From Taklimakanibacter sp021828105 (GTDB taxonomy: Bacteria > Pseudomonadota > Alphaproteobacteria > Rhizobiales > Aestuariivirgaceae), in NCBI GenBank assembly GCA_021828105.1, contig JAKATG010000014.1, positions 1 through 64,000 of the forward strand: a DNA stretch of 64,000 bases, in the 5' to 3' direction. Position numbers and translations under genes: made by a program. Of this stretch, positions 50,937 through 60,183 are shown piece after piece. How positions within the stretch are numbered: position 1 is the stretch's first letter; each line of letters opens with the position of its first letter. The notes under the pieces are model-generated. The model was not told the origin of the DNA. It ran no database searches and was given only the letters and a program-made list of their open reading frames with translations.

Positions 50937-51887
50937 ATGGCCAAGCGGCTGCCGCCCCTCAATCCCTTGCGCGCTTTCGAAGCGGCGGCGCGGCATCTCT
51001 CCATGTCGCGTGCCGCGGCTGAGCTCAATGTCACCCATGGCGCCGTCAGTCACCAGGTGAGAGCGCTCGAGCGGACATTGAAGACGGCGTTGTTCATTCG
51101 CGACGGCAATGCATTGAAGCTGTCGCCGCAAGGCGAGGCTCTGCTGCCGCGGGTGACGGCCGCCTTCACCTCGATCACCGACGCCGTGGCCGAGCTCACC
51201 CAGCCCGTTGCCGAAGGCGACCTCGCCATCGCCTGCCTGCCGTCGCTCATGACCTTCTGGCTTTTGCCGCGCCTGAACCGCTTCGCGCAGCGCCATCCGG
51301 GCGTCAGGCTGAAGCTCATCGCCACCAACGACAAGAGGAGGGTCAGGTCACAGGACGCGGATGTGTGGATCACCTATGGCGTCGAAGCCTGGCCCAACCG
51401 GGACTGGAAATTGTGGTTCGAGCCTTCGCTCTTCCCGGTCTGCAGCCCGGCCTTGATCAACACGCGGCCGATCCGAACCACTGACGACCTGCGCGGCCAT
51501 ACGCTTCTCCACGCCGACGGCGGGCGTGAATGGAACACCTGGCTCAATGCCGCAGGCCTGCCGGAGCTCACCATCGGGTCGCGGCATCAGATGTCCGATG
51601 CCAATCTCGCGACGCTCGCGGCGATCTATGGTCATGGCATCGCGCTGTGCGACAGTCTCACCGGTGTCGATCTCCTCGCCGAAGGCCGGCTCGTCGTTCC
51701 CATCGATCTCAAGATCTCAGCACCTGAAGCCTTCTACGTCGTCTATCGGCGCGAGCTCGGCCGGTCGCCGCTGATGCGCACCTTCATCGACTGGCTGTTC
51801 GCCGAGACGCATGCGCATCGGCCGCTGCCCGATTTCAGCACGCTCAAGTCGCAAGCTCCGCGCCAGCCGCGAAAACGGCAGGTGTGA
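50937..51887 (+). CDS. LysR-family transcriptional regulator (GcvA-like)
   Basis: 316 residues. Helix-turn-helix at 6-64 (LNPLRAFEAAARHLSMSRAA; LNVTHGAVSHQVRALERTL) and a substrate-binding co-inducer domain (LAIACLPSLMTFWLLPRL). The pattern LPPLNPLRAFEAAARH is typical of GcvA-like members. It lies 90 bp before the peptide-binding protein gene in the same direction and may regulate it. Confidence 0.88.
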   Translation: MAKRLPPLNPLRAFEAAARHLSMSRAAAELNVTHGAVSHQVRALERTLKTALFIRDGNALKLSPQGEALLPRVTAAFTSITDAVAELTQPVAEGDLAIACLPSLMTFWLLPRLNRFAQRHPGVRLKLIATNDKRRVRSQDADVWITYGVEAWPNRDWKLWFEPSLFPVCSPALINTRPIRTTDDLRGHTLLHADGGREWNTWLNAAGLPELTIGSRHQMSDANLATLAAIYGHGIALCDSLTGVDLLAEGRLVVPIDLKISAPEAFYVVYRRELGRSPLMRTFIDWLFAETHAHRPLPDFSTLKSQAPRQPRKRQV

Positions 51888-51977
51888 AAAAATCTCACAT
51901 CCACGGCGTTGTTAATCTCGTTTGCCAAGCCCGCGCGCGATCTGAACAATCAGAGCCTGATGCAAGGAGAGCGGGCG

Positions 51978-53543
51978 ATGGCGCAAAACGCGGCACACGG
52001 CACGGAAAACAATCGCGGCCTGACCCGGCGCCGCCTGCTTGGCGCCGGCGCCGCGGCGATCGGTCTTGCGGCAAGCGGCGGATCCCTGCGCGCCGAGGAG
52101 CCGAAGCGCGGCGGCTTGTTGCGATTGGGCCTCGGCGGCGCCAGCACCACCGACAGCATGGATCCGACGACGACGCAGAATTCGCTTGGCGCCAATCTCA
52201 ACCAGCAGATCTACAGCTGCCTCGCCGACATCGACGACAAGACCGAGCTCCTCCCTGGTCTCGCCGAACGCTGGAGCGCCAATGCGGCGCTCGATCAATG
52301 GCAATTCGATCTGCGCAAGGGCGTCGAGTTCCACAATGGCAAGGCGCTCACCGTCCAGGATGTGATCTATTCCCTCGGCCGGCACATCGCAGCCGACTCG
52401 AAATCCGGCGCCAAGGCGCTGCTCGCCGGCATCAAGCGCCTTACCCATGACGGCGCCAACACGCTCAAGATCGAGCTTAAGAGCGGCGATGCCGGCTTTC
52501 CCTTTGTCCTCGCCGACTATCATCTGGGCATCGTGCCGGACGGCTTCGTGGACTGGAGCAAACCCATCGGCACCGGCCCCTTCGCCATGAAACGCTACGA
52601 TGCCGGCGTCAAGTCCTATGCCGAGCGCAACGAGACCTATTTCCGCGACAGCCATCCGCATGTCGATGCCGTCGAGGTCACCGCGATCAATGACTGGACC
52701 GCGCGGCTCAACGCGCTGCAGGCCGGCGATGTCGACATCGTCAACCGCGTCGACAGCCGCTCCGCCCAACGCTTGCAAGGGTCGGGCGGATCCAAGGTCA
52801 TCTCCTCGCCCGGACGCACCCATTATTGCTTCGTCATGAATACGACCGTGGCGCCCTATTTGGACGTCAATGTCCGCCTCGCCCTCAAGCATGCGATCGA
52901 CCGGCAAGCGATCCTCAAGCTGGTGCTGGCGGGCTATGGCAGCATCGGCAACGACCATTCGATCCCCGAGAGTGATCCCCTGTTCGAAAAGCTGCCGCAG
53001 CATGACTATGATCCCGACAAGGCCAGACATTATCTCGGCAAGGCCGGGCTTTCCAATCTCGCGATCGATCTCTCCGCTGCTGATGGCGCCTTTGCCGGCG
53101 CCGTCGACATGGCGCTCCTGTTCCAGCAATCGGCGCAAGCGGCAGGGATCACCGTCAATGTCGTGAAGGAGCCGGATGACGGCTATTGGGAAAACATCTG
53201 GATGAAGAAGCCCTTCTATATGAGCTGGTTCGGCGGGCGACCCACCGCCGATCTCATGCTGTCGCTCGGCTATCGAAGCGATTCGCCCTGGAACGACACT
53301 TTCTGGAAGAACGCCGAATTCGACCAGTTGCTGCTCAAGGCGCGCGCCACCGCCGATGCGGCGCAGCGCAAGGCCATGTATGGCACCATGCAGAAGATGA
53401 TCTGGGAAACCGGCGGCTATCTCATTCCGGTCTTTGCCGACAATATCGATGCCCATGGCGGCAAGGTCAGGGGCTTCCGGCCCAATCCGAACAGCGATCA
53501 GATGGGCGGTCACTGCGCCGAGCAAGTGTGGGTCGAGAGCTGA
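51978..53543 (+). CDS. Peptide/opine-type ABC substrate-binding protein (SBP_bac_5)
   Basis: 521 residues. A Tat signal (GLTRRRLLGAGAAAIGLAASG) is followed by the SBP_bac_5 pattern (LNQQIYSCLADIDDKTELLPGLAERWS; FDLRKGVEFHNGKALTVQDV; GTGPFAMKRYDAG). ATG 51978 has AAGGAG upstream. No permease or ATPase gene follows; the next gene is an M19 dipeptidase, so dipeptides or D-amino-acid compounds are likely ligands handled with permeases encoded elsewhere. Confidence 0.88.
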   Translation: MAQNAAHGTENNRGLTRRRLLGAGAAAIGLAASGGSLRAEEPKRGGLLRLGLGGASTTDSMDPTTTQNSLGANLNQQIYSCLADIDDKTELLPGLAERWSANAALDQWQFDLRKGVEFHNGKALTVQDVIYSLGRHIAADSKSGAKALLAGIKRLTHDGANTLKIELKSGDAGFPFVLADYHLGIVPDGFVDWSKPIGTGPFAMKRYDAGVKSYAERNETYFRDSHPHVDAVEVTAINDWTARLNALQAGDVDIVNRVDSRSAQRLQGSGGSKVISSPGRTHYCFVMNTTVAPYLDVNVRLALKHAIDRQAILKLVLAGYGSIGNDHSIPESDPLFEKLPQHDYDPDKARHYLGKAGLSNLAIDLSAADGAFAGAVDMALLFQQSAQAAGITVNVVKEPDDGYWENIWMKKPFYMSWFGGRPTADLMLSLGYRSDSPWNDTFWKNAEFDQLLLKARATADAAQRKAMYGTMQKMIWETGGYLIPVFADNIDAHGGKVRGFRPNPNSDQMGGHCAEQVWVES

Positions 53544-53580
53544 TCCCCTACCCCAACCATCCATTCGAGACGAGCTTCGC

Positions 53581-54597
53581 ATGAGCACCAGCGACCCGCT
53601 AGGAAATCCGATCATTTGCGACATGACCTTGCCGTGGTCCGCCGAGCACATGGTCGACAAGGACATCACCTTGCCGCGCTTCAAGAAGGCCGGCGTGGAT
53701 TTTGTCTCCCTGACGGTCAACCTGCGTGAAAGCCCGCTCAGCGCCACGGTCCGGCATATTGCCCGGGTGAAGGCGCATATCGCCGAGCGCGCGGAGAGCT
53801 TGAGTTTCGTGACCACGGCCGATGAGATCATCGCCGCCAAGAGCGAGGGCAAGCTCGCCGTCGGATTCCACTTCCAGGGCGCCGATCCCTTCGAGGGCTC
53901 GGTCGAGCTGGTCGAGCTCTTTGCCGGGCTCGGCATCCGCCATGTGCTGCTTGCCTATAATCAGAAGAACCTGGTCGGCGACGGCTGCGTCGAGCGCACC
54001 GATGCAGGCTTGAGCCGCTTCGGCGTGAGGCTCATCGAAGCGATGAACAGATCGGCGATCATCGTCGATGGCTCGCATACTGGCTATCGCACCACGATGG
54101 AGGCGATGGAGGTCTCGACCCGGCCCTTTATCTTCTCCCATTCCAACACCTTCGCCCTCGTTCCGCATTACCGCAACATCAAGGACGACCAGATCCGCGC
54201 CTGCGCCCGAACGGGCGGCCTCATCGGGGTGAATGGCGTGAACGAGTTCCTGGGCGATATGGAAGCCGGCACCGAAGCGATGTTCCGGCATGTCGATCAT
54301 ATCGCGGGCCTCGTCGGGCCGGAGCATATCGGCATCGGGCTCGATTATGTGAAGGACTATGACGCCATCTGGCAGTGGATGCAGGACAATCCCGATCTCT
54401 GGCCGGACAATGACGGTGCGGCGCCCATCTATCCCGCCCATGCGCAGCCCGAGCAGATCCGCGAACTCGGGGCTCGCCTGCTGGGCGCCGGTTACTCACG
54501 GGCCGATGTGCACGGCATATTGGGCGGCAATTATCTGCGCGTGCTCCGCCGGCATGAGCGAGCGCGCGCCGTCACTTCCACTGCTTCTCCTCATTGA
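53581..54597 (+). CDS. Membrane dipeptidase (M19) family protein
   Basis: 338 residues of the renal-dipeptidase type: VGFHFQGADPFEGSVELVELF, LAYNQKNLVGDG, IIVDGSHTGYRTTMEAM, RPFIFSHSNTFAL, LIGVNGVNEFLG, IGIGLDYVKDY, GILGGNYLRVLRR. The zinc ligands of this family lie in the FSHSN/DGSH positions. It follows the peptide-binding protein gene and its last 26 bp overlap the 3' end of the convergent DMFase gene. Confidence 0.88.
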   Translation: MSTSDPLGNPIICDMTLPWSAEHMVDKDITLPRFKKAGVDFVSLTVNLRESPLSATVRHIARVKAHIAERAESLSFVTTADEIIAAKSEGKLAVGFHFQGADPFEGSVELVELFAGLGIRHVLLAYNQKNLVGDGCVERTDAGLSRFGVRLIEAMNRSAIIVDGSHTGYRTTMEAMEVSTRPFIFSHSNTFALVPHYRNIKDDQIRACARTGGLIGVNGVNEFLGDMEAGTEAMFRHVDHIAGLVGPEHIGIGLDYVKDYDAIWQWMQDNPDLWPDNDGAAPIYPAHAQPEQIRELGARLLGAGYSRADVHGILGGNYLRVLRRHERARAVTSTASPH

Positions 54598-56893
54598 TCC
54601 AGTGCGATCCCGGCAGCGCTCCCTTCTTGATGAAGGCGCTGACGACATTGCCCAGCATGCGCGAGACATTATTGTCGAAATTGTTGACCGGCAGCGCCTG
54701 TCCGAAGGCGATCGATCCGCCGCAGAAGACGGCGCCGTCATTGGGCGCGGTGAAGAAGGTGATATCGCCGCGAATGCGATAGTCCTGCGTTCCGGCGAGG
54801 CCTGGATAGGGATAGAGGATCTCCTCGATCGACAGGAGATAATTGTCGCTGTGGCCGCCGGACGAGGCCAGTATCTTGGTGTGCGGCGGCGTCCCCAGTT
54901 GCAGGTCGTAGCGGTCGAGCTCGAGCCCGGCAGCACCCCCATAGGCAAGCCCCGAATCGCCGATGACCTCGCCCTCTATCCCCTTCATGATCCAGGATAC
55001 CTGGCGATGATAGCTGTCCGGCATGCGGCGATAGGGCCGGCTCGTCTCGAAGCCTTCGGCGATGAAGCCGATGCCGACCAGCTTCTGCGGCGGGCGCCCG
55101 AGATTCTTCCACAGGCCGCTCTTCTGGCCGGTCGTCGCCAGATAATGCTCGCCGGGCCTGGCGCTCCAGGCGCGCATGCCGGAATCGAGCTTGCGCACTT
55201 CCATGATCCACGGCTCATCGTCGCGGAAGGCCACGTTCCAGTAATAGCCGTTGCCGCCCATATAGATGTAGCGCCCGCCTTGGGCGACATAGTCCTCGGT
55301 CGCATCGAGCATCGCTTCCGAATAATATTCGGGATGGGTGCCTGAGATCACGCAAGCATAGGGCTCGAGCGCACCTAAGCCTTCCTGGTGCAGATCCTCA
55401 TCGGTCAGGACCTCATAGTCGTATTTCATATGCTCGAGCCAGGCGATGATCGACAGATCGGCGGGAAACTGCCAGGTGACGCCCATGCTCGACATGCGGT
55501 GCTTCGGCCGCATATTGAGGATCGGCCGGCGATAGGAGCTGAAGCAGACGCCATTGCCGTCGGCCCAGGCATCGTAGGTGGAGAGACCGAACTCCCAGTT
55601 CTTGTACATCTCGATGTCGATCTCCGAGACGATGGGCGGCTGGCCGGTCATCGGCTGGATGATCTCAGCATCGAAGCTCAGATGCTCATTGGCGTAAGCG
55701 AGATAGCTCGCAGTCGGGATCAGCAGGGCGATGGGCGCCTTCGGCTCCTTGGCGCGCACGAAGAAGACGACATATTCCTCGCCAAGCCCGGTGCCGCCAT
55801 TGGCCCTGAGCCTCACCGCGTAAGCACCGCTCTTCAGATTGTCGGGAAGAATGAAGGTCTTCGTCACCTCCCAATTGCAGTCGATCATCGCATCATAATG
55901 GAATTCGATGCCGCCATATTCCTCGGGCGCCAGGCGGAAGCAGTCATTGCGGCCGCTCCAGTTCCAGCCTGTCTGGGCGCGCACCGGACGGTTATAGCCG
56001 CGGGCGTCGAGCCCATGCGGACCGACATCGATGACGTCATCGCCGATGCCGCGATCGCTATAGCCTTTTGTCGTGTCCCAATAAGCGACGAGCCCTATGG
56101 CGGGCGGTGTGCCGCCCGACTGGATGACTGCGAGCTCTTCGCGCGTCAGAGCGCGCTCATAAAGGCCCGGCCGGTCGATCTTGCCGCAGAAAGTCTGTGA
56201 GACGAAGTCGCCGCGCTTCTTGTGCCAGTCGCGCGAGCCCGCGATGAGGAACGGCGTGTCGGGCAGATGCTTCTGGCGGAAGCGGAAGGTCTCCGAGACG
56301 TGCGAGCGATAATCGAGCGGCGCCACCCGCCCGAGCAGGCTGTTGTAGCGGTTGGCGACGCTTTCCTGATGGATCGTCGCCTTGCCGGTCCTCGCGTCGA
56401 GCGTCGCCGCCACGAAATACCACATCTTCTTCTGCAGCGGCAGCTCGGCCTTGAGGTAGTCGACCTCCTTGCCGTCGCCGACCCAGAATTCGAGATGACC
56501 CTGCTGGTTGATGCCGAGGCAATAGCCCACATTCTCGTCATTGTTCCAGCGCCCGATGATGCATTGGCGCAAGCCGGCCTGCGGCAGGCCCGGATAGACG
56601 AAGGCGAAGAGGGTGATGCTGCCGGTCAAAGCGAGCAGCCCCTTCGGATCGGCGACCTCGAGATAGGAGCCGACTTGCGTATATTGTTTCTTCACCGGCC
56701 AGGTGCCGTTCGCCGTGCAGGCGATCTCCTCCTCGATGAAGCCCGGACCGTCGGGATGCTCGTCGCCATGGATGAGCCTGACCAGCATCGCCTCGGCCTT
56801 GTTGGTGCCGTCGGCATTGACATGGATGGAGATCGCCTCGCCCGGCCTGACCGAGATTTTGTCCGCGTAACCGAATAACTTAACCTGTGCCAT
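54572..56893 (-). CDS. dmfA2: N,N-dimethylformamidase large subunit
   Basis: 773 residues, close to the about 760-residue alpha chain of DMFase from Paracoccus/Alcaligenes. An N-terminal part with a LamG-like lectin fold (LFAFVYPGLPQAGLRQCIIG; YCLGINQQGHLEFWVGDG) is followed by the catalytic region. Candidate iron ligands are Y400 (LAYANEH), Y440 (STYDAWADG) and E522 (GTHPEYYS). I recall that the published enzyme uses two tyrosines and one glutamate at nearly these positions. It hydrolyses DMF to dimethylamine and formate together with the small subunit, which is encoded immediately upstream (18-bp gap). Confidence 0.87.
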   Translation of the reverse strand: MAQVKLFGYADKISVRPGEAISIHVNADGTNKAEAMLVRLIHGDEHPDGPGFIEEEIACTANGTWPVKKQYTQVGSYLEVADPKGLLALTGSITLFAFVYPGLPQAGLRQCIIGRWNNDENVGYCLGINQQGHLEFWVGDGKEVDYLKAELPLQKKMWYFVAATLDARTGKATIHQESVANRYNSLLGRVAPLDYRSHVSETFRFRQKHLPDTPFLIAGSRDWHKKRGDFVSQTFCGKIDRPGLYERALTREELAVIQSGGTPPAIGLVAYWDTTKGYSDRGIGDDVIDVGPHGLDARGYNRPVRAQTGWNWSGRNDCFRLAPEEYGGIEFHYDAMIDCNWEVTKTFILPDNLKSGAYAVRLRANGGTGLGEEYVVFFVRAKEPKAPIALLIPTASYLAYANEHLSFDAEIIQPMTGQPPIVSEIDIEMYKNWEFGLSTYDAWADGNGVCFSSYRRPILNMRPKHRMSSMGVTWQFPADLSIIAWLEHMKYDYEVLTDEDLHQEGLGALEPYACVISGTHPEYYSEAMLDATEDYVAQGGRYIYMGGNGYYWNVAFRDDEPWIMEVRKLDSGMRAWSARPGEHYLATTGQKSGLWKNLGRPPQKLVGIGFIAEGFETSRPYRRMPDSYHRQVSWIMKGIEGEVIGDSGLAYGGAAGLELDRYDLQLGTPPHTKILASSGGHSDNYLLSIEEILYPYPGLAGTQDYRIRGDITFFTAPNDGAVFCGGSIAFGQALPVNNFDNNVSRMLGNVVSAFIKKGALPGSHWINEEKQWK

Positions 56894-56911
56894 ATTCGAA
56901 ACTACCTATGA

Positions 56912-57277
56912 TCACGATTCGAGCAGGTCCTGGACGCGGCGCATGAAGATGCCGTGATAGGCTTCTTCTTGAGAGCCATAGACCTTGTCCTCGACGATCC
57001 GCGGTGCCACGCCGCGCTGGCCGGACAGAGCGACGATGCGATAGGCCTTGAACGCCTCGACCACGGTGATGGCGTATTTGTCGATCTGCGGCTGGCGGCG
57101 GAAATAGAGCAGCAGCCGCTCGAGCGGCTCGCTGTGCTGGCCCAAGGGGCTCTTGCGGTGCTCCTCGATGACTTCCGGGCTCACCAGCGTCTTCAGATAG
57201 TCGCGCTGCATCTTGTCGTAGCGGCGCCAATAGACGAGATCCTTGTCCTCGGTCTCGGTCGATTCCTCAGGCAGCAT
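56912..57277 (-). CDS. dmfA1: N,N-dimethylformamidase small subunit (internal start in permease gene)
   Basis: 121 residues from ATG 57277. GAAGGGAGG is placed 5 bp before it, a far stronger site than expected by chance inside a coding region. The sequence DLVYWRRYDKMQRDYLKTLV, then PEVIEEHRKSPLGQHSEPLE, RLLLYFRRQPQIDKYAITVV and SQEEAYHGIFMRRVQDLLES is the pattern of the DMFase beta chain (about 130 aa). It is followed by the large-subunit gene, the natural DmfA1-DmfA2 order. It can be translated separately or as the tail of the permease fusion. Confidence 0.8.
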   Translation of the reverse strand: MLPEESTETEDKDLVYWRRYDKMQRDYLKTLVSPEVIEEHRKSPLGQHSEPLERLLLYFRRQPQIDKYAITVVEAFKAYRIVALSGQRGVAPRIVEDKVYGSQEEAYHGIFMRRVQDLLES

Positions 57278-58552
57278 TTCGCCTCCCTTCTCCGCCCGGG
57301 TGGAGCGGCGTTCGCTTTTCTTCTTGTCGCGCCAGGCGCGGAACTGTTCCTTGATGCCGAACAAGCCGCCGCGCAGGAACAGGACGACCAGCGCCATGAT
57401 CAGTCCGATCATGATCAGGCGAACCGGTCCCCAGCTGATCAACACCTTGTCGAGGAAGACGACGATGGCGGTGCCGACGACGGCGCCTTCGGCGCGGCCG
57501 ATGCCGCCGATCACCAGCATGGCAAGCCCCAGGAGCACCGTGTCGAACGAGAAGATGGAGAAGCCGACACCGCGATAATGGCTGGCATAGAAGCCGCCGA
57601 TGAAGCCCAGCGCGATCGACGAGACGATGAACACCTGGATGCGGGCCTGGCGGTAATTCACGCCGGTCGCCTCGGCGAAGGCCTCGCGCTTCTCGGGCGC
57701 CATGCGCAGCACGCGGCCGAGGCGCCTCCCATTCACGAAGCGGTAGAGCAGCAATGCCAGCAGCATCACGGCGAAACAGGCATAATAGCCGAGCAATGAC
57801 TGGTTCATCGGTGCCCAGTCCGCCGGTATATAAGTGTCGGCGCCATAGAGGCCGCCGGTCGATGAGCCGAACTGCTTCGACTGTAAGGCATAGACGCGGC
57901 AGAGTTCATTGAGCCCCAAGGTGAGCAGTGCGTAATAGAAGCCGTCAAGCCGCGTCGCCGGAATGGCGATGATCGTCCCGCAGACAAGGCCTATGGCTGC
58001 GCCGAGCAGCGGCAATGACCACCAGGGGAAGCCGAAGGTGATCGAGAGCCATGTGGTGCCGAAGGCGGCCACCCCCACCACCGCGAAAGTGGCGAGCGAA
58101 TAGATTTGGGCGGTGCCGATGATCAGCATCCAGCACAGATTGATCGCGGCATAGATGCCGAAGAAGGCGCCGGCGACCAGAAGGGTGTTGAGCATCGAGG
58201 CCGGCACGAAGAAGGGCGCTACGATGAGCGCCAGGAGGCCCAAGACCCACCAGATCGGCCGCTTGTCGACGATCGTCTTCTCGGCCCGCATGGTCTTTGG
58301 ATTGTATTCGCCGCTAATATGGAGGACACGCCGGCGCGTCGGCCAGTAGCGCAGCTTGCCCCACAGGCGCCCGCCATGGCCGGCCCATTTGTGGTAATAG
58401 CGCAGGCGTCCGACCGGCAGCAGCGGCACGCGCGATTGACGGGTCTTGTCCCAGATCTCCTGGGGCATGCGATGCCGCCCCGCCGGGATCTCTTCCTCGG
58501 CCCCCTTGACGTCGCCCCAGACATAGAGCGGATTGCGCCAGCTATAGGTCAT
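56912..58552 (-). CDS. Branched-chain-type ABC permease (LivM) fused to DMFase small subunit
   Basis: 546 residues. Residues 1-100 are an unusual hydrophilic N-terminal extension. Residues about 100-400 are a LivM-type permease (YAAINLCWMLIIGTAQIYSL; LDGFYYALLTLGLNELCRV; LLGLAMLVIGGIGRAEGAVVG; LRGGLFGIKEQFRAWRD). Residues 426-546 are the DMFase small subunit (see 56912-57277), in the same frame with no stop between. An ordinary LivM protein would end near residue 410. The fusion may be real, or the internal start may give a second product. Overlaps no gene, with 3 bp to the LivH gene. Confidence 0.85.
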   Translation of the reverse strand: MTYSWRNPLYVWGDVKGAEEEIPAGRHRMPQEIWDKTRQSRVPLLPVGRLRYYHKWAGHGGRLWGKLRYWPTRRRVLHISGEYNPKTMRAEKTIVDKRPIWWVLGLLALIVAPFFVPASMLNTLLVAGAFFGIYAAINLCWMLIIGTAQIYSLATFAVVGVAAFGTTWLSITFGFPWWSLPLLGAAIGLVCGTIIAIPATRLDGFYYALLTLGLNELCRVYALQSKQFGSSTGGLYGADTYIPADWAPMNQSLLGYYACFAVMLLALLLYRFVNGRRLGRVLRMAPEKREAFAEATGVNYRQARIQVFIVSSIALGFIGGFYASHYRGVGFSIFSFDTVLLGLAMLVIGGIGRAEGAVVGTAIVVFLDKVLISWGPVRLIMIGLIMALVVLFLRGGLFGIKEQFRAWRDKKKSERRSTRAEKGGEMLPEESTETEDKDLVYWRRYDKMQRDYLKTLVSPEVIEEHRKSPLGQHSEPLERLLLYFRRQPQIDKYAITVVEAFKAYRIVALSGQRGVAPRIVEDKVYGSQEEAYHGIFMRRVQDLLES

Positions 58553-58555
58553 CGC

Positions 58556-59458
58556 TCACGCCTCCCGCGCTTTGTCGAGAATGCCGGCGATGCCGCGCGG
58601 CCTGATCAGAAGGATGACGATGATCAACAGGAACTGGGTGATGAGGACATATTGCCCGCCAAGCGTGACGCTGGTCAGCGCCTCGTTGAAGCCCAGGAGC
58701 AAGGCCGCGATCACGGCACCCCTGACGCTGCCTAGCCCGCCGCAGAGCGCGATCGAGACGCCCTTGATCATCGGCGTCAGGCCATTGAACGGCGCTATAT
58801 AATAAGTCTGCGACAAGAGCACGGCGGCAAGCCCGGCGAGGCCGCCGGTGATCGCCATGACATAGAAGCCGGTGCGACGCACGCCGATGCCGACGATCGA
58901 GGCGGCATGCGGGTTCATCATCATGGCGCGGATCTCGAGGCCGCGCCGGCTCGAGCGCATCCAGTGCAGGACCACGACCAGGATGAGGATCGAGGTCAGC
59001 ACATTGCCGATCTTGTCGGCGGTGAATACGATGTCGAACAGCTTGAGCTTGCCGGTGCCGAAAATCTCCGGGAGATTCTTCGACCGCGGCCCGAACCACC
59101 ACATCAGCGACTGGGTGCCGACCAGGCTGATGGCGAGCGTCGCGATGAGGCCGCGCACGGTGAAATTGGGCTTGTCATGGATCGGGATGAAGGCGATGGC
59201 GCAGACGAGGAGGCCGCCCAGGACGCCGGTCAATATGCCGCCCAGCAGCACCACGGGACCGACGGTGAAGGCGGGCAAGAGCGGCACCAGATACTGCGCG
59301 GTGAGCCAGGCGCCATAGCCCGCGAGCGCGAAAATGAAGCCGTAAGCCAGATTGATCAGGCCGAGGCTCGACCAGGTGATGGAGATGCCGATGGCGAGCG
59401 TGCCATAGATGCAGGCCAGCACGATGGCGTTGGAGATGACGAAAGCCCAATCCATCAA
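58556..59458 (-). CDS. Branched-chain-type ABC permease (LivH), DMF operon
   Basis: 300 residues with eight membrane segments and the LivH motifs SSLGLINLAYGFIFALAGYGAW and HAASIVGIGVRRTGFYVMAITGGLAGLAAVLL, then ALCGGLGSVRGAVIAALLLG near residue 240. ATG 59458 overlaps the ATPase stop. Membrane partner of the fused permease at 56912-58552. Confidence 0.9.
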   Translation of the reverse strand: MMDWAFVISNAIVLACIYGTLAIGISITWSSLGLINLAYGFIFALAGYGAWLTAQYLVPLLPAFTVGPVVLLGGILTGVLGGLLVCAIAFIPIHDKPNFTVRGLIATLAISLVGTQSLMWWFGPRSKNLPEIFGTGKLKLFDIVFTADKIGNVLTSILILVVVLHWMRSSRRGLEIRAMMMNPHAASIVGIGVRRTGFYVMAITGGLAGLAAVLLSQTYYIAPFNGLTPMIKGVSIALCGGLGSVRGAVIAALLLGFNEALTSVTLGGQYVLITQFLLIIVILLIRPRGIAGILDKAREA

Positions 59459-60183
59459 TGCACCTCGCGCTTGGCATTGAGCATCAAAGCGGCGGATGCC
59501 TCGCCTTTGAGCTTGCCGACATGCATGCCGATGACCCGGTCGACGCGGCCTTCGAGCAAGGCGACATTCTGCTCGGCGATCACCATGGCGCTGTCACCGA
59601 GCTCGACGCTCATCAGGGCATCGAGAACGCCCTTGCCGATCTTGGGCGCCAGTCCGAGCGAAGGCTCATCGACCAGGAACAGCGAGGCTTCCGCCATCAG
59701 CCCGCGGCCGATCGACACCATGCGGCGCTCGCCGCCCGACAGCCTGCCGACCGGGATCGCCATCAGCTTCACCAGGGGCGGAAAGATCGCGAGGATGCGC
59801 TTCTTGCGTTCCGCCCGCTCGCGCCACGCCCGGGCTGTGAAGGCGCCGCTGTCGAGATGCTCCTCGACGGTGAGCCCATGGAAGATCTCATCGCCTTGCG
59901 GGATGAGGGCCAGTCCATGGTGGACGACTTCATGGGTGTAGCGGCCGGGGCCCTGGCTCCGCGTGCGGCCGACCTCGACGCCGTTGAGCTTGATCGAGCC
60001 GCGCTGCCAGCCGGTCAGGCCGGCAATGGCATAGAACAACGTCGTCTTGCCATGGCCGTTGAGACCGACGAGCCCCACGCGCTCGCCCGAATGAACGATG
60101 AAATCGAGGTCGTGGATCACCCGCATCGGGCCATAGCCTGCCGACAGGCCCTTCACATTGAGGACTTCGCGGCGCGGGCTCAT
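59455..60183 (-). CDS. ABC transporter ATPase (LivF type), DMF operon
   Basis: 242 residues. Walker A VGLNGHGKTT, the LivF-type Q-loop segment ALIPQGDEIFHGLTVEEHL, signature LSGGERRMVSIGRGL, Walker B LFLVDEPSLGLAPK, switch MVIAEQNVALL. Note GHGKT in place of the usual GAGKT. Overlaps the LivG gene at its start and the LivH gene at its end, each by 4 bp. Confidence 0.9.
   Translation of the reverse strand: MSPRREVLNVKGLSAGYGPMRVIHDLDFIVHSGERVGLVGLNGHGKTTLFYAIAGLTGWQRGSIKLNGVEVGRTRSQGPGRYTHEVVHHGLALIPQGDEIFHGLTVEEHLDSGAFTARAWRERAERKKRILAIFPPLVKLMAIPVGRLSGGERRMVSIGRGLMAEASLFLVDEPSLGLAPKIGKGVLDALMSVELGDSAMVIAEQNVALLEGRVDRVIGMHVGKLKGEASAALMLNAKREVH

Noticed and set aside
53434..53580. Longer N-terminus for the M19 dipeptidase from 53434
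   Set aside because: The upstream part lies inside the peptide-binding protein gene in another frame, and family similarity begins after ATG 53581.
51912..53936. A 674-codon open frame opposite the peptide-binding protein gene
   Set aside because: It covers a clear SBP_bac_5 gene in the other direction and shows no domain or ribosome-binding site.
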